Shown here piece by piece: positions 34,015-43,568 of a stretch of DNA of 64,000 nt. Source of the stretch: Novosphingobium beihaiense (GTDB lineage Bacteria; Pseudomonadota; Alphaproteobacteria; Sphingomonadales; Sphingomonadaceae). Both the position numbers and the translations under genes were made by a program. The stretch spans positions 1 through 64,000 of the forward strand of contig NZ_JALHLG010000033.1 in the NCBI RefSeq assembly GCF_022832375.1. Direction: 5' to 3'. The notes below the pieces were generated by a model. The model saw nothing but the letters and a program-made list of their open reading frames with translations, was not told the DNA's origin and made no database searches. The number at the start of each line of letters is the position of its first letter. Positions within the stretch are counted from its first letter, which is position 1.

Positions 34015-35487
34015 ATGCAGGCAGCCGGTGCAATTCCCTTTTTCCGCCAGCCGTTGCGCATCACACCGCCCGGCCAGCGCGCCCTTCCCACATTCGATGG
34101 ATTGACGGCGTTCGCCCCTTTCTGGGGTGCGGCCGCTCTGTTCAGCATCGCCGGTGATCCGCAGGGGCTGATCGGGCGGGAAGGACTATTCTACTTCGCG
34201 CTGGCATGGGCCATCGTGGTAAACAGCGCAGTAACGATCCTGTACCCGCGCAAGACCTGGGCCCTGGTGTCGCTCGCACTCGTAACCACGATCCTCTATC
34301 TGGTGCGGCTGCCCGTCGCATCGAACAACAAGACGATTACGACGGCGTTCGACCTCTCCCTGCTGGTCTGCGCAGGGTATCTGTACGCCAAGGGAACGCT
34401 GGACCGTTCGCGCCTCTACGAACTCATCCGCATGCCCGCGCGATTGCTGCTGGCGACAATGTACTTCTATGGCATCTACCACAAGATAAACACGGATTTT
34501 CTGGATCCGACAGTAAGCTGCGCCGTGGGCCTCTACAAACCGCTCGCCGCACCATTCGGCGTGGAAGACAATCTGATCGGGCGGTACGCGGCGATTTGGG
34601 CGACTTTCGTTATCGAGGGGATCGCGATCGTTTCGCTATTCTGGCGAAAGTGGTTTGCCGTGGGCCTCGTCGTCGCTCTGGTCTTCCACTACATCATACC
34701 GATTTCCGCCTACAGCTGGTACATGGACTTCTCCAGCCTGGTTTTCGCGCTGTACATGCTGACGATGCCCCGCGAAGCCAGCGCCAAGGTCTATGAGCTG
34801 ACATACACCTGGGTTGTCATGCCCTTGCGCGATACGTTCGGACGGATCGGGGTGATCGCCCCGGCCGTGGCATTGCTTTTCCTAGCAACTTCGCTGGTGC
34901 TGATGCTGACCCTCGCCCATCCGGGGCGCCCGGCATTGATGCTGCTCCATTCGATCTTCATTCTGATCTGGGCGGTAGTCGGCGGCGCCGCGATGACCGT
35001 GATGGTCTTCGCGGCCATGCACTATCTGCCATACAAGGGCAGCGCACCGGCCCCGGCGCCCCGCTGGACCTGGATCATACCGGTGCTGTTCTTCGTGAGC
35101 TGCCTTTCCCCCTACGTGGGGCTGAAGACGGAAAGCTCCATAAACATGTTCAGCAACCTGCGCACCGAAGGCGGCACGACTAACCACCTGATGTTTTCAA
35201 AGCCGCCATACTTGTTCTCCTATCAGTCCGAAGTGGTGAAAGTGACGGATTCGTCCAGCCCCTCGCTGCGCAAGTCCGCCGCACAGGGGCAACTGCATAT
35301 CCTGTTCGCGGTTGAGGAATACATGCGCCGCCACCCCAATCAGTGGGTGACTTATGTTATGAACGGCAAGACCTATTCACACCAGACAGCCGCCAATCTC
35401 CCGGCCAATTCCGCCTCCTGGCTGGAACGCAAGCTGCTTATTTTCAAGACGGTCGATCCGGTGAGCCCGAAAGTCTGCACACACTGA
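34015..35487 (+). CDS. HTTM / vitamin-K carboxylase-like membrane protein
   Basis: A 490-residue protein with about eight to ten membrane segments in the first 350 residues and a soluble C-terminal ~120 residues. The segment MYFYGIYHKINTDFLDPTVSCAVGLY, followed by a membrane helix with FVIEGIAIVSLF, and FHYIIPIS match the HTTM fold shared with vitamin-K-dependent carboxylase. I know this family only from recall, and catalytic function in bacteria is mostly unproven. ATG 34015 has CGGAGA upstream. HTTM-type proteins are often linked to DCC-family thiol proteins, and one is encoded at 10932. It is a single gene between the regulator and the LysR gene. Confidence 0.6.
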   Translation: MQAAGAIPFFRQPLRITPPGQRALPTFDGLTAFAPFWGAAALFSIAGDPQGLIGREGLFYFALAWAIVVNSAVTILYPRKTWALVSLALVTTILYLVRLPVASNNKTITTAFDLSLLVCAGYLYAKGTLDRSRLYELIRMPARLLLATMYFYGIYHKINTDFLDPTVSCAVGLYKPLAAPFGVEDNLIGRYAAIWATFVIEGIAIVSLFWRKWFAVGLVVALVFHYIIPISAYSWYMDFSSLVFALYMLTMPREASAKVYELTYTWVVMPLRDTFGRIGVIAPAVALLFLATSLVLMLTLAHPGRPALMLLHSIFILIWAVVGGAAMTVMVFAAMHYLPYKGSAPAPAPRWTWIIPVLFFVSCLSPYVGLKTESSINMFSNLRTEGGTTNHLMFSKPPYLFSYQSEVVKVTDSSSPSLRKSAAQGQLHILFAVEEYMRRHPNQWVTYVMNGKTYSHQTAANLPANSASWLERKLLIFKTVDPVSPKVCTH

Positions 35488-35566
35488 CCTGAGGACTCGC
35501 AAAGGCGGACGCTACCGCCTCTCCCGGCGCTTGCCAAAGGCCGCGGCGCCGGGCACATCGCGGGGC

Positions 35567-36457
35567 ATGACGCTTGAGCAATTGCGGATCTTCGTCGGCG
35601 TTGCCGAACGCGAACACGTCACCCGTGCGGCCGAAGCTCTCAATGTCACGCAATCGGCGGCCAGCGGAGCGATCGCCGCGCTGGAGGCCCGTCATGGCGT
35701 CAAGCTGTTCGACCGGGTCGGGCGCCGTATCGAACTGACCGGCGCGGGCCGGATGTTTCTTGAGGAAGCCCGCGCCGTTCTTGCCCGGGCCGCCAGCGCT
35801 GAACTGGCCCTGTCGGAATATGGCGGGCTCCGGCGCGGATCGCTGCGGCTGGTCGCCAGCCAGACCATTGCCGGATACTGGCTGCCGGAACGCCTCGCGG
35901 CATTTCACCGGCGCTATCCCGCCATCGAATTGTCCGTGGCCATCGCCAACACCGAAGGGGCAGCCCGGGCCGTGCACACCGGCGAGGCCGAACTGGGATT
36001 TATCGAGGGTGCCATAGACGATCCGGCGCTGGCGCAATGGCCGGTGGGGGCAGACCAGATGGTGATGACGGGGCTGGAACCGGCCGATGCCGTCACCAGC
36101 GAATGGCTGACCCGCGCGCCCTGGGTCATGCGCGAGGAGGGATCCGGAACACGCTCCACGTTCGAAGCGGCGATCCGCGATCGGGGGCTCGATCCCCGTT
36201 CGCTCAACGTGGTGCTGACCCTGCCCTCGAACGAGGCCGTACTGGCGGCCGTGCGGTCCGGTGCCGGGCATGGCGTGCTTTCCACGCTGGTTGCAGGCCC
36301 GGCCATTGCCGCGCGCACCCTCCATGCGCTGCCGTTCCACTTGCCCGAGCGGCCGTTCTTCGCAATTCGCCAGAAGGAACGGTACCGCAGCAAGGCCGCC
36401 GGAGCGCTGCTTGATGTCATCGCCGGTTATGAAGCCCAGCCCGACTGGGTGATTTGA
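35567..36457 (+). CDS. LysR-family transcriptional regulator
   Basis: A 296-residue LTTR. The winged HTH is at residues 1-60 (MTLEQLRIFVGVAEREHVTRAAEALNVTQSAASGAIAALE), followed by a periplasmic-binding-like effector domain with LRLVASQTIAGYWLPERLAAF and EEGSGTR. It resembles the CysB/YeiE/CbbR group that senses sulfur or related anions. I chose ATG 35567; a start at 35531 would only add MPKAAAPGTSRG. The LysR box between it and the YeiH-type gene shows it most likely controls that exporter. Confidence 0.88.
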   Translation: MTLEQLRIFVGVAEREHVTRAAEALNVTQSAASGAIAALEARHGVKLFDRVGRRIELTGAGRMFLEEARAVLARAASAELALSEYGGLRRGSLRLVASQTIAGYWLPERLAAFHRRYPAIELSVAIANTEGAARAVHTGEAELGFIEGAIDDPALAQWPVGADQMVMTGLEPADAVTSEWLTRAPWVMREEGSGTRSTFEAAIRDRGLDPRSLNVVLTLPSNEAVLAAVRSGAGHGVLSTLVAGPAIAARTLHALPFHLPERPFFAIRQKERYRSKAAGALLDVIAGYEAQPDWVI

Positions 36458-36574
36458 TCGCAGTTCCCGATCAAACCGCCCGGCTATCCGGTGGGGATCG
36501 GGCTGTGCCAGAACCATACCCGCATGAAGACATCGAAAATACGCAGGATTCCCGCCATCCCGCTTCAGAACAAT

Positions 36575-36593
36575 CAATCTCAAATAGAGATTG
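36575..36593. promoter_or_regulatory. LysR box CAATCTC-AAATA-GAGATTG
   Basis: Perfect 7-base arms with a 5-base spacer, containing the LTTR core T-N11-A. It sits between the LysR gene and the YeiH-type exporter, about 73 bases before the exporter start. This is a typical operator for a LysR regulator acting on a neighbouring gene. Confidence 0.65.
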
Positions 36594-36665
36594 AAACCAT
36601 GTGAATACACCGTTGGATTGATTGATCTTCGCAGTCCACCTGTCTCCCGCCGCAAGGAGACAGCC

Positions 36666-37739
36666 GTGATTGCCAACTTTCCCTTCCGCCCCTTTCTCCG
36701 CCTCGTCCCAGGGCTCGCGCTCTGTCTTGCCGTGACTGGAGCCGCCTTTGCCTTGCAACGGGCGGAGGAAGCACTGTTTGGGCGGGCCTGGCTCGAAGCG
36801 CTGGTACTGGCGATCCTGCTCGGCACGGCGCTGCGCTCGGTGTGGACGCCCCAGACCCGCTGGTTTCCCGGCATCGCCTTCAGCGCCAAGTTTCTGCTGG
36901 AAGTGGCCGTCGTGCTGCTGGGCGTATCGGTGAGCGCCGCCACGATCCTCGCCGCCGGGCCGTGGATGCTGCTTGGCATTGCAGGCGTGGTGATCGTGGC
37001 CATTGGCGCCAGCTTCCTGATCGGACGGCTGCTGCGCCTGCCGGTGCGCATGGCCTTGCTGGTCGCCTGCGGCAATTCGATCTGCGGCAATTCCGCCATC
37101 GCTGCCGTTGCCCCTGTCATCGGCGCGGACGGGGATGATGTCGCCGCCTCGATCGGATTCACGGCGGTATTGGGCGTGGTGGTTGTGCTTGGCCTCCCGC
37201 TGCTGGGAATCGCGCTTCACCTCGACGGCTTGCAATACGGCACACTGGCGGGGCTGACTGTCTATGCGGTGCCGCAAGTGCTGGCCGCCACGGCCCCGCT
37301 GGGATCAGCGGCGGTGCAGATGGGCACGCTGGTCAAGCTGGTGCGCGTTCTCATGCTCGGGCCGGTCTGTCTGCTGCTTTCGATCATGGCGCCGCGCCTG
37401 CGCGAAGAGACCGGCGAAATGCCCCCGCATGTAACCGCCGGAGACCGTCCCCGGCCCGGCCGCCCTGCCCTTCACCACTTCGTCCCCTGGTTCATCGCAG
37501 GGTTCCTCGTGCTGGTGGCGGCCCGTTCGTGCGGCTTCGTGCCCCGGGCTCTGGTAGCACCTGCGGGCACTGCCGCGACTTTCCTCACGGTCGTATCGAT
37601 GGCCGCGCTTGGCCTTGGCGTCGATGTGCGCTCGGTAGCTTCGGCGGGCGGGCGCGTCACCGGGGCCGTGGTGCTCTCGCTGGTGGTGCTGGGCGCGATC
37701 AGCCTTGCCCTCATCCGGGTTCTTGCCATCGCCCCGTAA
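36666..37739 (+). CDS. YeiH-type (UPF0324) membrane exporter
   Basis: A 357-residue protein with about ten membrane segments. The family signature GNSICGNSAIAAVAPVIGA is near residues 138-156, and the C-terminal segment keeps the LGLGVDVRS pattern. Members are called putative sulfate exporters, but the substrate is not well proven. GTG 36666 has AAGGAGA five bases upstream, so the start is firm; an earlier start at 36591 is rejected. It follows a LysR gene and its operator, as yeiH follows the yeiE-type regulator in other bacteria. Confidence 0.85.
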   Translation: MIANFPFRPFLRLVPGLALCLAVTGAAFALQRAEEALFGRAWLEALVLAILLGTALRSVWTPQTRWFPGIAFSAKFLLEVAVVLLGVSVSAATILAAGPWMLLGIAGVVIVAIGASFLIGRLLRLPVRMALLVACGNSICGNSAIAAVAPVIGADGDDVAASIGFTAVLGVVVVLGLPLLGIALHLDGLQYGTLAGLTVYAVPQVLAATAPLGSAAVQMGTLVKLVRVLMLGPVCLLLSIMAPRLREETGEMPPHVTAGDRPRPGRPALHHFVPWFIAGFLVLVAARSCGFVPRALVAPAGTAATFLTVVSMAALGLGVDVRSVASAGGRVTGAVVLSLVVLGAISLALIRVLAIAP

Positions 37740-37833
37740 CGCGGCCTGTTTCCCAGCGCTTTCATATGTCTGTCACCAGCAGGGCGCAGGAGGGGCCCGC
37801 CTTACGTCCCCCCTGATCCAGCCCGGAGTTTCG

Positions 37834-38880
37834 ATGTCCTTCTTCGCCCTTTCCCTTGGTCTTGCCGCGAGTACAGCCGCTGCCGGGGAGACAACCCCGG
37901 CTCTTCGCATGAACGACATCCAGGCCGTCGGCACGCACAACAGCTACAAGCAGGCCATGAGCGAAGAGGTCCGCCGCAAGATTGCGGCCAAGAGCGCAAA
38001 GGCGGTGCTGGCGCTGGACTACAGCCACCGCCCGCTTGCCGAACAGCTCGATCATGGTGCGCGGCAGCTTGAAATCGATGTAAACTACGATCCCGAAGGC
38101 GGATACTACGCCGGAAATTCGGACGACGCGGAACTGCGCAAACCCGGTTTCAAGGTCCTTCACATCGCCTTCAGCGATGCCGCAAGCAGTTGCGAGCGCC
38201 TCGTCACCTGCCTGACCCAGATCCGCGACTGGTCACGCGCGCATCCACACCATGCCCCGATCCTGCTGATGTTCAACACCAAGGAAACCGGCGACGAAGC
38301 CCACGGCAAACCCGCCAAGCGCTTCACTGAAGCGGCCTTCGACGCCCTCGACGCCGAAATCCGCTCGGTCATCCCGCGCGGCATGCTGATCCTGCCCGAC
38401 GATGTGCAGGGCGGCTATCCGACCCTGCGCGAGGCGGTGCTGGCGGGCAACTGGCCCACGTTGGACGCGGCGCGCGGCAAAGTGTTCTTCGCGCTCGATG
38501 AACACGAGGACAAAGTCGCGATCTACCGGGGCAAGCGCAAATCTCTGGAAGGACGCGTGTTCTTCGTGAACACGCGCGAAGATTCGCCGGCCGCAGCCTA
38601 CCTCACGCTCAACGATCCCATCGCGCAGGCCGAACGGATCAAGCGTGACGTCAAGGCAGGCTTTATCGTGCGCACCCGCGCCGACGCCGATACCTGGGAA
38701 GCCCGCGCGGGCAACCTCACCCGGCTGCGCGCGGCACTGGCGAGCGGGGCGCAGTACATCTCTACCGACTATCTCTGGGAAGACCCGCGCCTGCCGGGAT
38801 ACCGCGTGGCCTTGCCGGGCGGCGGTCCGGTGCGGTGCAATCCGGTCCGGTGCCCGGGCGGTGCGGAGCCGAAAGAATAG
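37834..38880 (+). CDS. Secreted PI-PLC-like (phosphatidylinositol phospholipase C1-like) protein
   Basis: A 348-residue protein with an N-terminal signal peptide (FFALSLGLAASTAAAGE). The TIM-barrel start QAVGTHNSYK gives the first catalytic-type histidine (H35), ARQLEIDVNYD the metal-binding acidic segment and VLHIAFSD a second histidine. It matches the Ca2+-dependent PI-PLC-like family of bacteria, thought to cleave glycerophosphoinositol-type lipids. ATG 37834 follows GGAG at seven bases. It stands alone between the exporter and the efflux operon. Bacterial members are mostly uncharacterised, so substrate is open. Confidence 0.75.
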   Translation: MSFFALSLGLAASTAAAGETTPALRMNDIQAVGTHNSYKQAMSEEVRRKIAAKSAKAVLALDYSHRPLAEQLDHGARQLEIDVNYDPEGGYYAGNSDDAELRKPGFKVLHIAFSDAASSCERLVTCLTQIRDWSRAHPHHAPILLMFNTKETGDEAHGKPAKRFTEAAFDALDAEIRSVIPRGMLILPDDVQGGYPTLREAVLAGNWPTLDAARGKVFFALDEHEDKVAIYRGKRKSLEGRVFFVNTREDSPAAAYLTLNDPIAQAERIKRDVKAGFIVRTRADADTWEARAGNLTRLRAALASGAQYISTDYLWEDPRLPGYRVALPGGGPVRCNPVRCPGGAEPKE

Positions 38881-39142
38881 GACGGCGCGCCGGTCCCGCA
38901 TAGGGGCCCGTCGGCCTGGGATACCGCTGCGGCAGATAGAATCCGTCGAACGCTTCCGCCGTTGCGGTCCTTGCTGCACCGCGTCAAACCTGTGCAAACG
39001 GATGGGCCAAAAGATCCCACCGCGGGCCGTGACAGGCTAACGTCATAGTTCGTCGTAAAATGTCGCAAACGCGTAAAGGGCGCTTGCAGCAGCCTCAGAA
39101 TGCCTTGATAGCACCTGTCAATTCGTCAGAAAGTACTACCAG
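38881..39142. promoter_or_regulatory. Likely promoter region of the RND efflux operon
   Basis: A 262-base gap with no gene. It turns AT-richer near 39045-39080 and 39110-39135 just before the adaptor gene. No repressor gene is adjacent and no clear operator palindrome was seen. Confidence 0.35.
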
Positions 39143-40363
39143 TTGGCTCCTTCCTCCTATCCCCCCGCCCCCAGCCGCACCATTGCCCGGCCATACCGTC
39201 TCGCTCTGGGCATGCTGGCAGCCGCCAGTCTCGCCTCGTGCTCAGGCGGAGAACAAGGCGGCCAGAAGCGTCCGCCTGCCCAGGTTGGTTATATCGTGGC
39301 GAAGGTGGCCGAAGTTCCGGTTAGCGTGTCGCTCAGCGGCCGCACCGTCGCCTATGAAACCTCGGAAGTGCGCCCGCAGGTATCGGGAGTAATCCGCAAG
39401 CGCTACTTCACCGAAGGCGGCTATGTGCGGGCTGGGCAGGCGCTGTTCCAGATCGATCCCAGCCTCTACCGGGCCGCCGTCAACCAGGCGAAGGCCAATC
39501 TCGCCAGCGCCAGGGCGACAGCCGATGCTGCGGCCGCGAAGGCGCAGCGCTACAAACCGCTGGCCGACATGGAAGCCGTCGCCAAGCAGGACTATACCGA
39601 CGCGCTGGCCAGTGCCCGCGTGGCCAAGGCCACCGTGGCGCAGATGGCCGCCGCGCTCGATACCGCCAAGGTCAATCTGCGCTTCACCACCGTTCCCGCC
39701 CCGATCAGCGGGCGCATCGGCCGCTCGCTGTTCACCACCGGCGCGCTCGCCAGCACCAACCAGACCGATCCGCTGGCCGTGATCCAGCGTACCGATCCGA
39801 TCTATGTGGACATGCAGCAATCCGCCGCCGATCTCACCGCCCTGCGCCGCAAGCTGGCCGCAGGCGGCGTCACGCCGGGCAGCACGCAAGTGCACCTGAA
39901 GCTGGATGACGGATCGGAATATCCGGCCACCGGAACCGTGCAGTTTTCGGAAGTCACGGTCGATCAGGGCACCGGCACCGTGACTCTGCGCGCGCGCTTT
40001 CCCAATCCGGACGGGATGCTGCTGCCGGGCATGTTCGTCACGGCCATGTTCGATCAGGCCAATGACCCCAATGCCATTCTGGTGCCCCAGAATTCCGTCC
40101 AGCGCGATTTCGACGGCAGTGCCTACGTGATGGTGGCAGGGGCGGACGGCAAGGCCGTGCGCCGCACGGTCACGGCCAACCGCACTTATGGGCCAAGCTC
40201 GGTCATCACCTCCGGGCTGAAACCGGGCGACAAGGTTATCGTGCAGGGGCTGAACGGCCTGCGTCAGGGCGCCGCGATCAAGCCTGTTCCCGCTTCGGCG
40301 CCGCAACCGGTCGGCCAGAACGCCAGACCTGCCGGCGCGAACACCGCGAACAAGGGCGGCTGA
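39143..40363 (+). CDS. RND efflux periplasmic adaptor (AcrA-like lipoprotein)
   Basis: A 406-residue membrane fusion protein. The signal ends in a lipobox-like ASC (C33). The biotinyl-lipoyl halves are around VAYETSEVRPQVSGVIRKRYFTEGGYVRAGQALFQID and FTTVPAPISGRIGRSLFTTGALAS, with a helical hairpin between and the barrel and membrane-proximal domains after. It links the pump to the outer-membrane channel. The TTG start has no strong ribosome site; ATG 39212 would leave a very short signal. The pump gene starts seven bases after its stop. Confidence 0.88.
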   Translation: MAPSSYPPAPSRTIARPYRLALGMLAAASLASCSGGEQGGQKRPPAQVGYIVAKVAEVPVSVSLSGRTVAYETSEVRPQVSGVIRKRYFTEGGYVRAGQALFQIDPSLYRAAVNQAKANLASARATADAAAAKAQRYKPLADMEAVAKQDYTDALASARVAKATVAQMAAALDTAKVNLRFTTVPAPISGRIGRSLFTTGALASTNQTDPLAVIQRTDPIYVDMQQSAADLTALRRKLAAGGVTPGSTQVHLKLDDGSEYPATGTVQFSEVTVDQGTGTVTLRARFPNPDGMLLPGMFVTAMFDQANDPNAILVPQNSVQRDFDGSAYVMVAGADGKAVRRTVTANRTYGPSSVITSGLKPGDKVIVQGLNGLRQGAAIKPVPASAPQPVGQNARPAGANTANKGG

Positions 40364-40370
40364 GCCCGGC

Positions 40371-43300
40371 ATGTCACGCATCTTCATCGACCGGCCCATC
40401 TTCGCATGGGTGCTTGCCATCGTCGTCATGCTGGGCGGCATCGGCGCGCTCAATTTCCTTCCCAACGAGCAATATCCCGATATTGCCCCGACGCAGGTCA
40501 ACATCCGCGCGACCTATCCCGGTGCCTCGGCCCAGACGATCGAGAACAGCGTCACCCAGATCATCGAGCAACAGCTCACCGGGATCGACGGCCTGCTCTA
40601 TTTCAGCTCGCAATCGTCCAACCGCGGGCAGGCGACGATCAGCGCGGTCTTCGCCAAGGGCACCGATCCCGACATCGCGCAAGTGCAGGTCCAGAACAAG
40701 GTCCAGTCCGCCCTCTCCCGCCTGCCGCAGTCGGTGCAGAACCAGGGCGTGCGGGTCACCAAGTCCAACCCCGACCAGCTCCTGCTGATCGCGGTCTACG
40801 ACACCACCGACACCCGTTCCAATCAGGACGTGTCGGATTATCTTTCGTCCAACATTCAGGATCCGATCTCGCGCGTGCAGGGCGTGGGCGAAGTGCGCGT
40901 GTTCGGCGCGCCGCACGCCATGCGCATCTGGCTCAATCCCCGGAAGCTGGCGGCCGTCTCGCTGATGCCGAGCGACGTGGTCTCGGCCATCCAGTCGCAG
41001 AACACCGAAGTGGCGGCGGGCGAACTTGGCGGACTGCCCGCGCCCAAGGATCAGGCGATCGACGCCATCGTCACCGCCGGATCGCGGCTGCAGACGCCAG
41101 ACCAGTTCCGCGCGATCGTGCTCAAGACCAATCCGGACGGTTCGGCCGTGACCATCGGCGATGTCGCCCGGGTGGAAATCGGCGCCGAGAGCTACAGCGC
41201 GATCAGCCGCTTCAACGCCCATCCCGGCTCGGGCATTTCCGTCTCGCTGTCTCCTGGCGCCGACGCGCTGGCAACGGCCGAGGCGGTGAAAGCCAAGATG
41301 CAGGAGCTTTCCACCAGCATGCCGGAAGGGCTTGCCTTCATCTACGGCAACGATTCCACGAACTTCATCAAGCTGTCCGTCTCCGAAGTGGAAAAGGCGC
41401 TGTTCGAAGCGATCGTGCTCGTCGTGATCGTGATGTTCGTGTTCCTGCAAAGCTGGCGCGCCACGCTGATCCCCGCCATCGCCGTGCCGGTGGTGCTTCT
41501 GGGCACTTTCGCGATTTTCTATCTGGTCGGCTTCTCGATCAACACGATGACGCTGTTCGGCCTCGTGCTGGCCATCGGCCTGCTGGTGGACGATGCCATT
41601 GTCGTGGTCGAGAATGTCGAGCGCCTGATGGAAGAAAATCCGGGCATGTCGGCGCGCGAAGCGACGATCAAGTCGATGCAGGAAATTCAGGTCGCGCTGA
41701 TCGCCATTGCGCTGGTGCTTTCCGCCGTGTTCCTGCCGATGGCCTTTTTCGGCGGATCGACGGGCGTGATCTACCGCCAGTTCTCGCTCACCATCGTTTC
41801 GGCCATGGTGCTCTCGGTGCTCGTCGCGCTGATCCTGAGCCCGGCGCTCACGGCCACGCTGCTCAAGCCCAGACATCCGGGCGAGGAGTCCGCCCCGGCG
41901 GTGGTCGAACGGCGGCTGCCGCTGCTCGCGCATGCGTGGGACAAGTTCCACAACGGTTTCAACCGCACGTTCGAACGCATGACCCATGCCTACGTGCGCC
42001 AGACCGAACGCGTGGTCGAGCACAAGTGGCGCTGGCTGGGCCTGTTCGGCATCGTCTGCCTGGCCACACTGATGCTGTTCCAGCGGCTGCCCACCGGGTT
42101 CCTGCCCAACGAAGACCAGGGCAACATCATGGTGCAGTGGCGCCTGCCCGCGGGCACCCCGCGCGAAAAGACGCAGGAAGTCCAGAGCGCGGTCGAAAAG
42201 TACTTCCTCACCGAGGAAAAACGCAACGTGCGCGGCATCTTCACGATTTCCGGCGGCGGCTTCGGCGCCTCGGGCCAGAACACCGGCATGGGCTTCGTCA
42301 AGCTCAAGCTCTGGGACGAGCGCGAAGGGCCCGAGAACAGCGCGCAAGCCATCGTCGAGCGCGCCAGCACGGCGTTCCGGGGCCTCCGCGATGCGCAGGT
42401 CTTTACCCTCGTCCCCGGTGCGATCCGCGGTTTGGGGCAGTCTTCGGGCTTCACGATGGAACTGCAGAACCGCACCGGCATGAGCCGTCAGGCCTTTGAA
42501 CAGGCCCGCGACAAGCTGCTGGCAGAGGCCATGCAAAACCCCGAACTGGCCAGTGTGCGGCTGAGCGACCTGCCCGACGTATCGACGCTCAAGATTGATT
42601 CGAACACGCGGGCGCTGATGTCCTACGGGCTGAACCCGCGGGACGTGAACTCCACGCTCTCCACGGCCTGGGGTGGCACTTACGTCAACGACTTCATCGA
42701 CAAGGGGCGCGTCAAGCGCGTCTATGTTCAGGGCGATGCGCCGTTCCGCTCCCGGCCAGAGGATCTGGCGCAGTGGTACGTGCGCGGCGCCAATGGCCAG
42801 ATGGCGCCCTTCTCCGCCTTCGCGAAAGTCGGCTGGTCGACCGCGCCCAGCTCGACCTCGCGCTTCAACGGGCTTCCAGCTTACGAATTTTCCGGCACGC
42901 CCGCGCCCGGCGTCAGCTCGGGCACGGCGATGGACATCATGGCGGATCTGGCCGCCAAGATTCCGGGCACCAGTGTGGCCTGGTCGGGCTCGTCCTATCA
43001 GGAGCGGCTGTCTTCCGGGCAAGCGCCGGTGCTCTATGCGCTTTCGCTGCTGGTGGTGTTCCTGTGCCTCGCCGCGCTCTACGAAAGCTGGTCGATCCCG
43101 GTGGCGGTGGTGCTGGTCATTCCGCTGGGCCTCTTGGGCGCGATCGGCTTCACCGCGCTGCGCGGGTTGCAGAACGACGTCTATCTGCAGATCGGCCTGC
43201 TGACGACCATGGGCCTTGCCGCCAAGAACGCGATCCTGATGATCGAATTCGCCGAACAGGCCGAAAAGCAAGGCATGCGCGTGATCGAAGCAGCACTGCT

Positions 43301-43568
43301 CGCAGCCCGCATCCGTCTGCGCCCGATCCTCATGACCAGCTTCGCCTTCATCTTCGGCGTGCTGCCGCTCGCCACCGCGACCGGCGCGGGCGCCAACAGC
43401 CGCATCGCCATCGGCACCGCCGTGGTCGGCGGCATGCTGACGGCCACGATTCTGGCGATCTTCTTCATTCCGCTGTTCTTCGTGCTGGTGCGCCGCAGCG
43501 TGCGCGACGGGCTGGCCGCCGCCCACCGCTGGTGGCGCAACCGGAACACGCCGGGAGAAGCCGCATGA
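40371..43568 (+). CDS. RND multidrug efflux pump, HAE1 family (AcrB-like)
   Basis: A 1065-residue inner-membrane pump beginning MSRIFIDRPIFAWVLAIVVML. It has twelve expected helices and two large periplasmic loops. The proton-relay aspartates are D407 and D408 in LVDDAIVVVENVERL, exactly as in AcrB, with the lysine-bearing TM10 segment GLAAKNAILMIEFAE. It exports hydrophobic drugs or solvents with the adaptor and channel encoded on either side. The channel gene overlaps its stop (ATGA). Length and motifs are complete. Confidence 0.93.
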   Translation: MSRIFIDRPIFAWVLAIVVMLGGIGALNFLPNEQYPDIAPTQVNIRATYPGASAQTIENSVTQIIEQQLTGIDGLLYFSSQSSNRGQATISAVFAKGTDPDIAQVQVQNKVQSALSRLPQSVQNQGVRVTKSNPDQLLLIAVYDTTDTRSNQDVSDYLSSNIQDPISRVQGVGEVRVFGAPHAMRIWLNPRKLAAVSLMPSDVVSAIQSQNTEVAAGELGGLPAPKDQAIDAIVTAGSRLQTPDQFRAIVLKTNPDGSAVTIGDVARVEIGAESYSAISRFNAHPGSGISVSLSPGADALATAEAVKAKMQELSTSMPEGLAFIYGNDSTNFIKLSVSEVEKALFEAIVLVVIVMFVFLQSWRATLIPAIAVPVVLLGTFAIFYLVGFSINTMTLFGLVLAIGLLVDDAIVVVENVERLMEENPGMSAREATIKSMQEIQVALIAIALVLSAVFLPMAFFGGSTGVIYRQFSLTIVSAMVLSVLVALILSPALTATLLKPRHPGEESAPAVVERRLPLLAHAWDKFHNGFNRTFERMTHAYVRQTERVVEHKWRWLGLFGIVCLATLMLFQRLPTGFLPNEDQGNIMVQWRLPAGTPREKTQEVQSAVEKYFLTEEKRNVRGIFTISGGGFGASGQNTGMGFVKLKLWDEREGPENSAQAIVERASTAFRGLRDAQVFTLVPGAIRGLGQSSGFTMELQNRTGMSRQAFEQARDKLLAEAMQNPELASVRLSDLPDVSTLKIDSNTRALMSYGLNPRDVNSTLSTAWGGTYVNDFIDKGRVKRVYVQGDAPFRSRPEDLAQWYVRGANGQMAPFSAFAKVGWSTAPSSTSRFNGLPAYEFSGTPAPGVSSGTAMDIMADLAAKIPGTSVAWSGSSYQERLSSGQAPVLYALSLLVVFLCLAALYESWSIPVAVVLVIPLGLLGAIGFTALRGLQNDVYLQIGLLTTMGLAAKNAILMIEFAEQAEKQGMRVIEAALLAARIRLRPILMTSFAFIFGVLPLATATGAGANSRIAIGTAVVGGMLTATILAIFFIPLFFVLVRRSVRDGLAAAHRWWRNRNTPGEAA

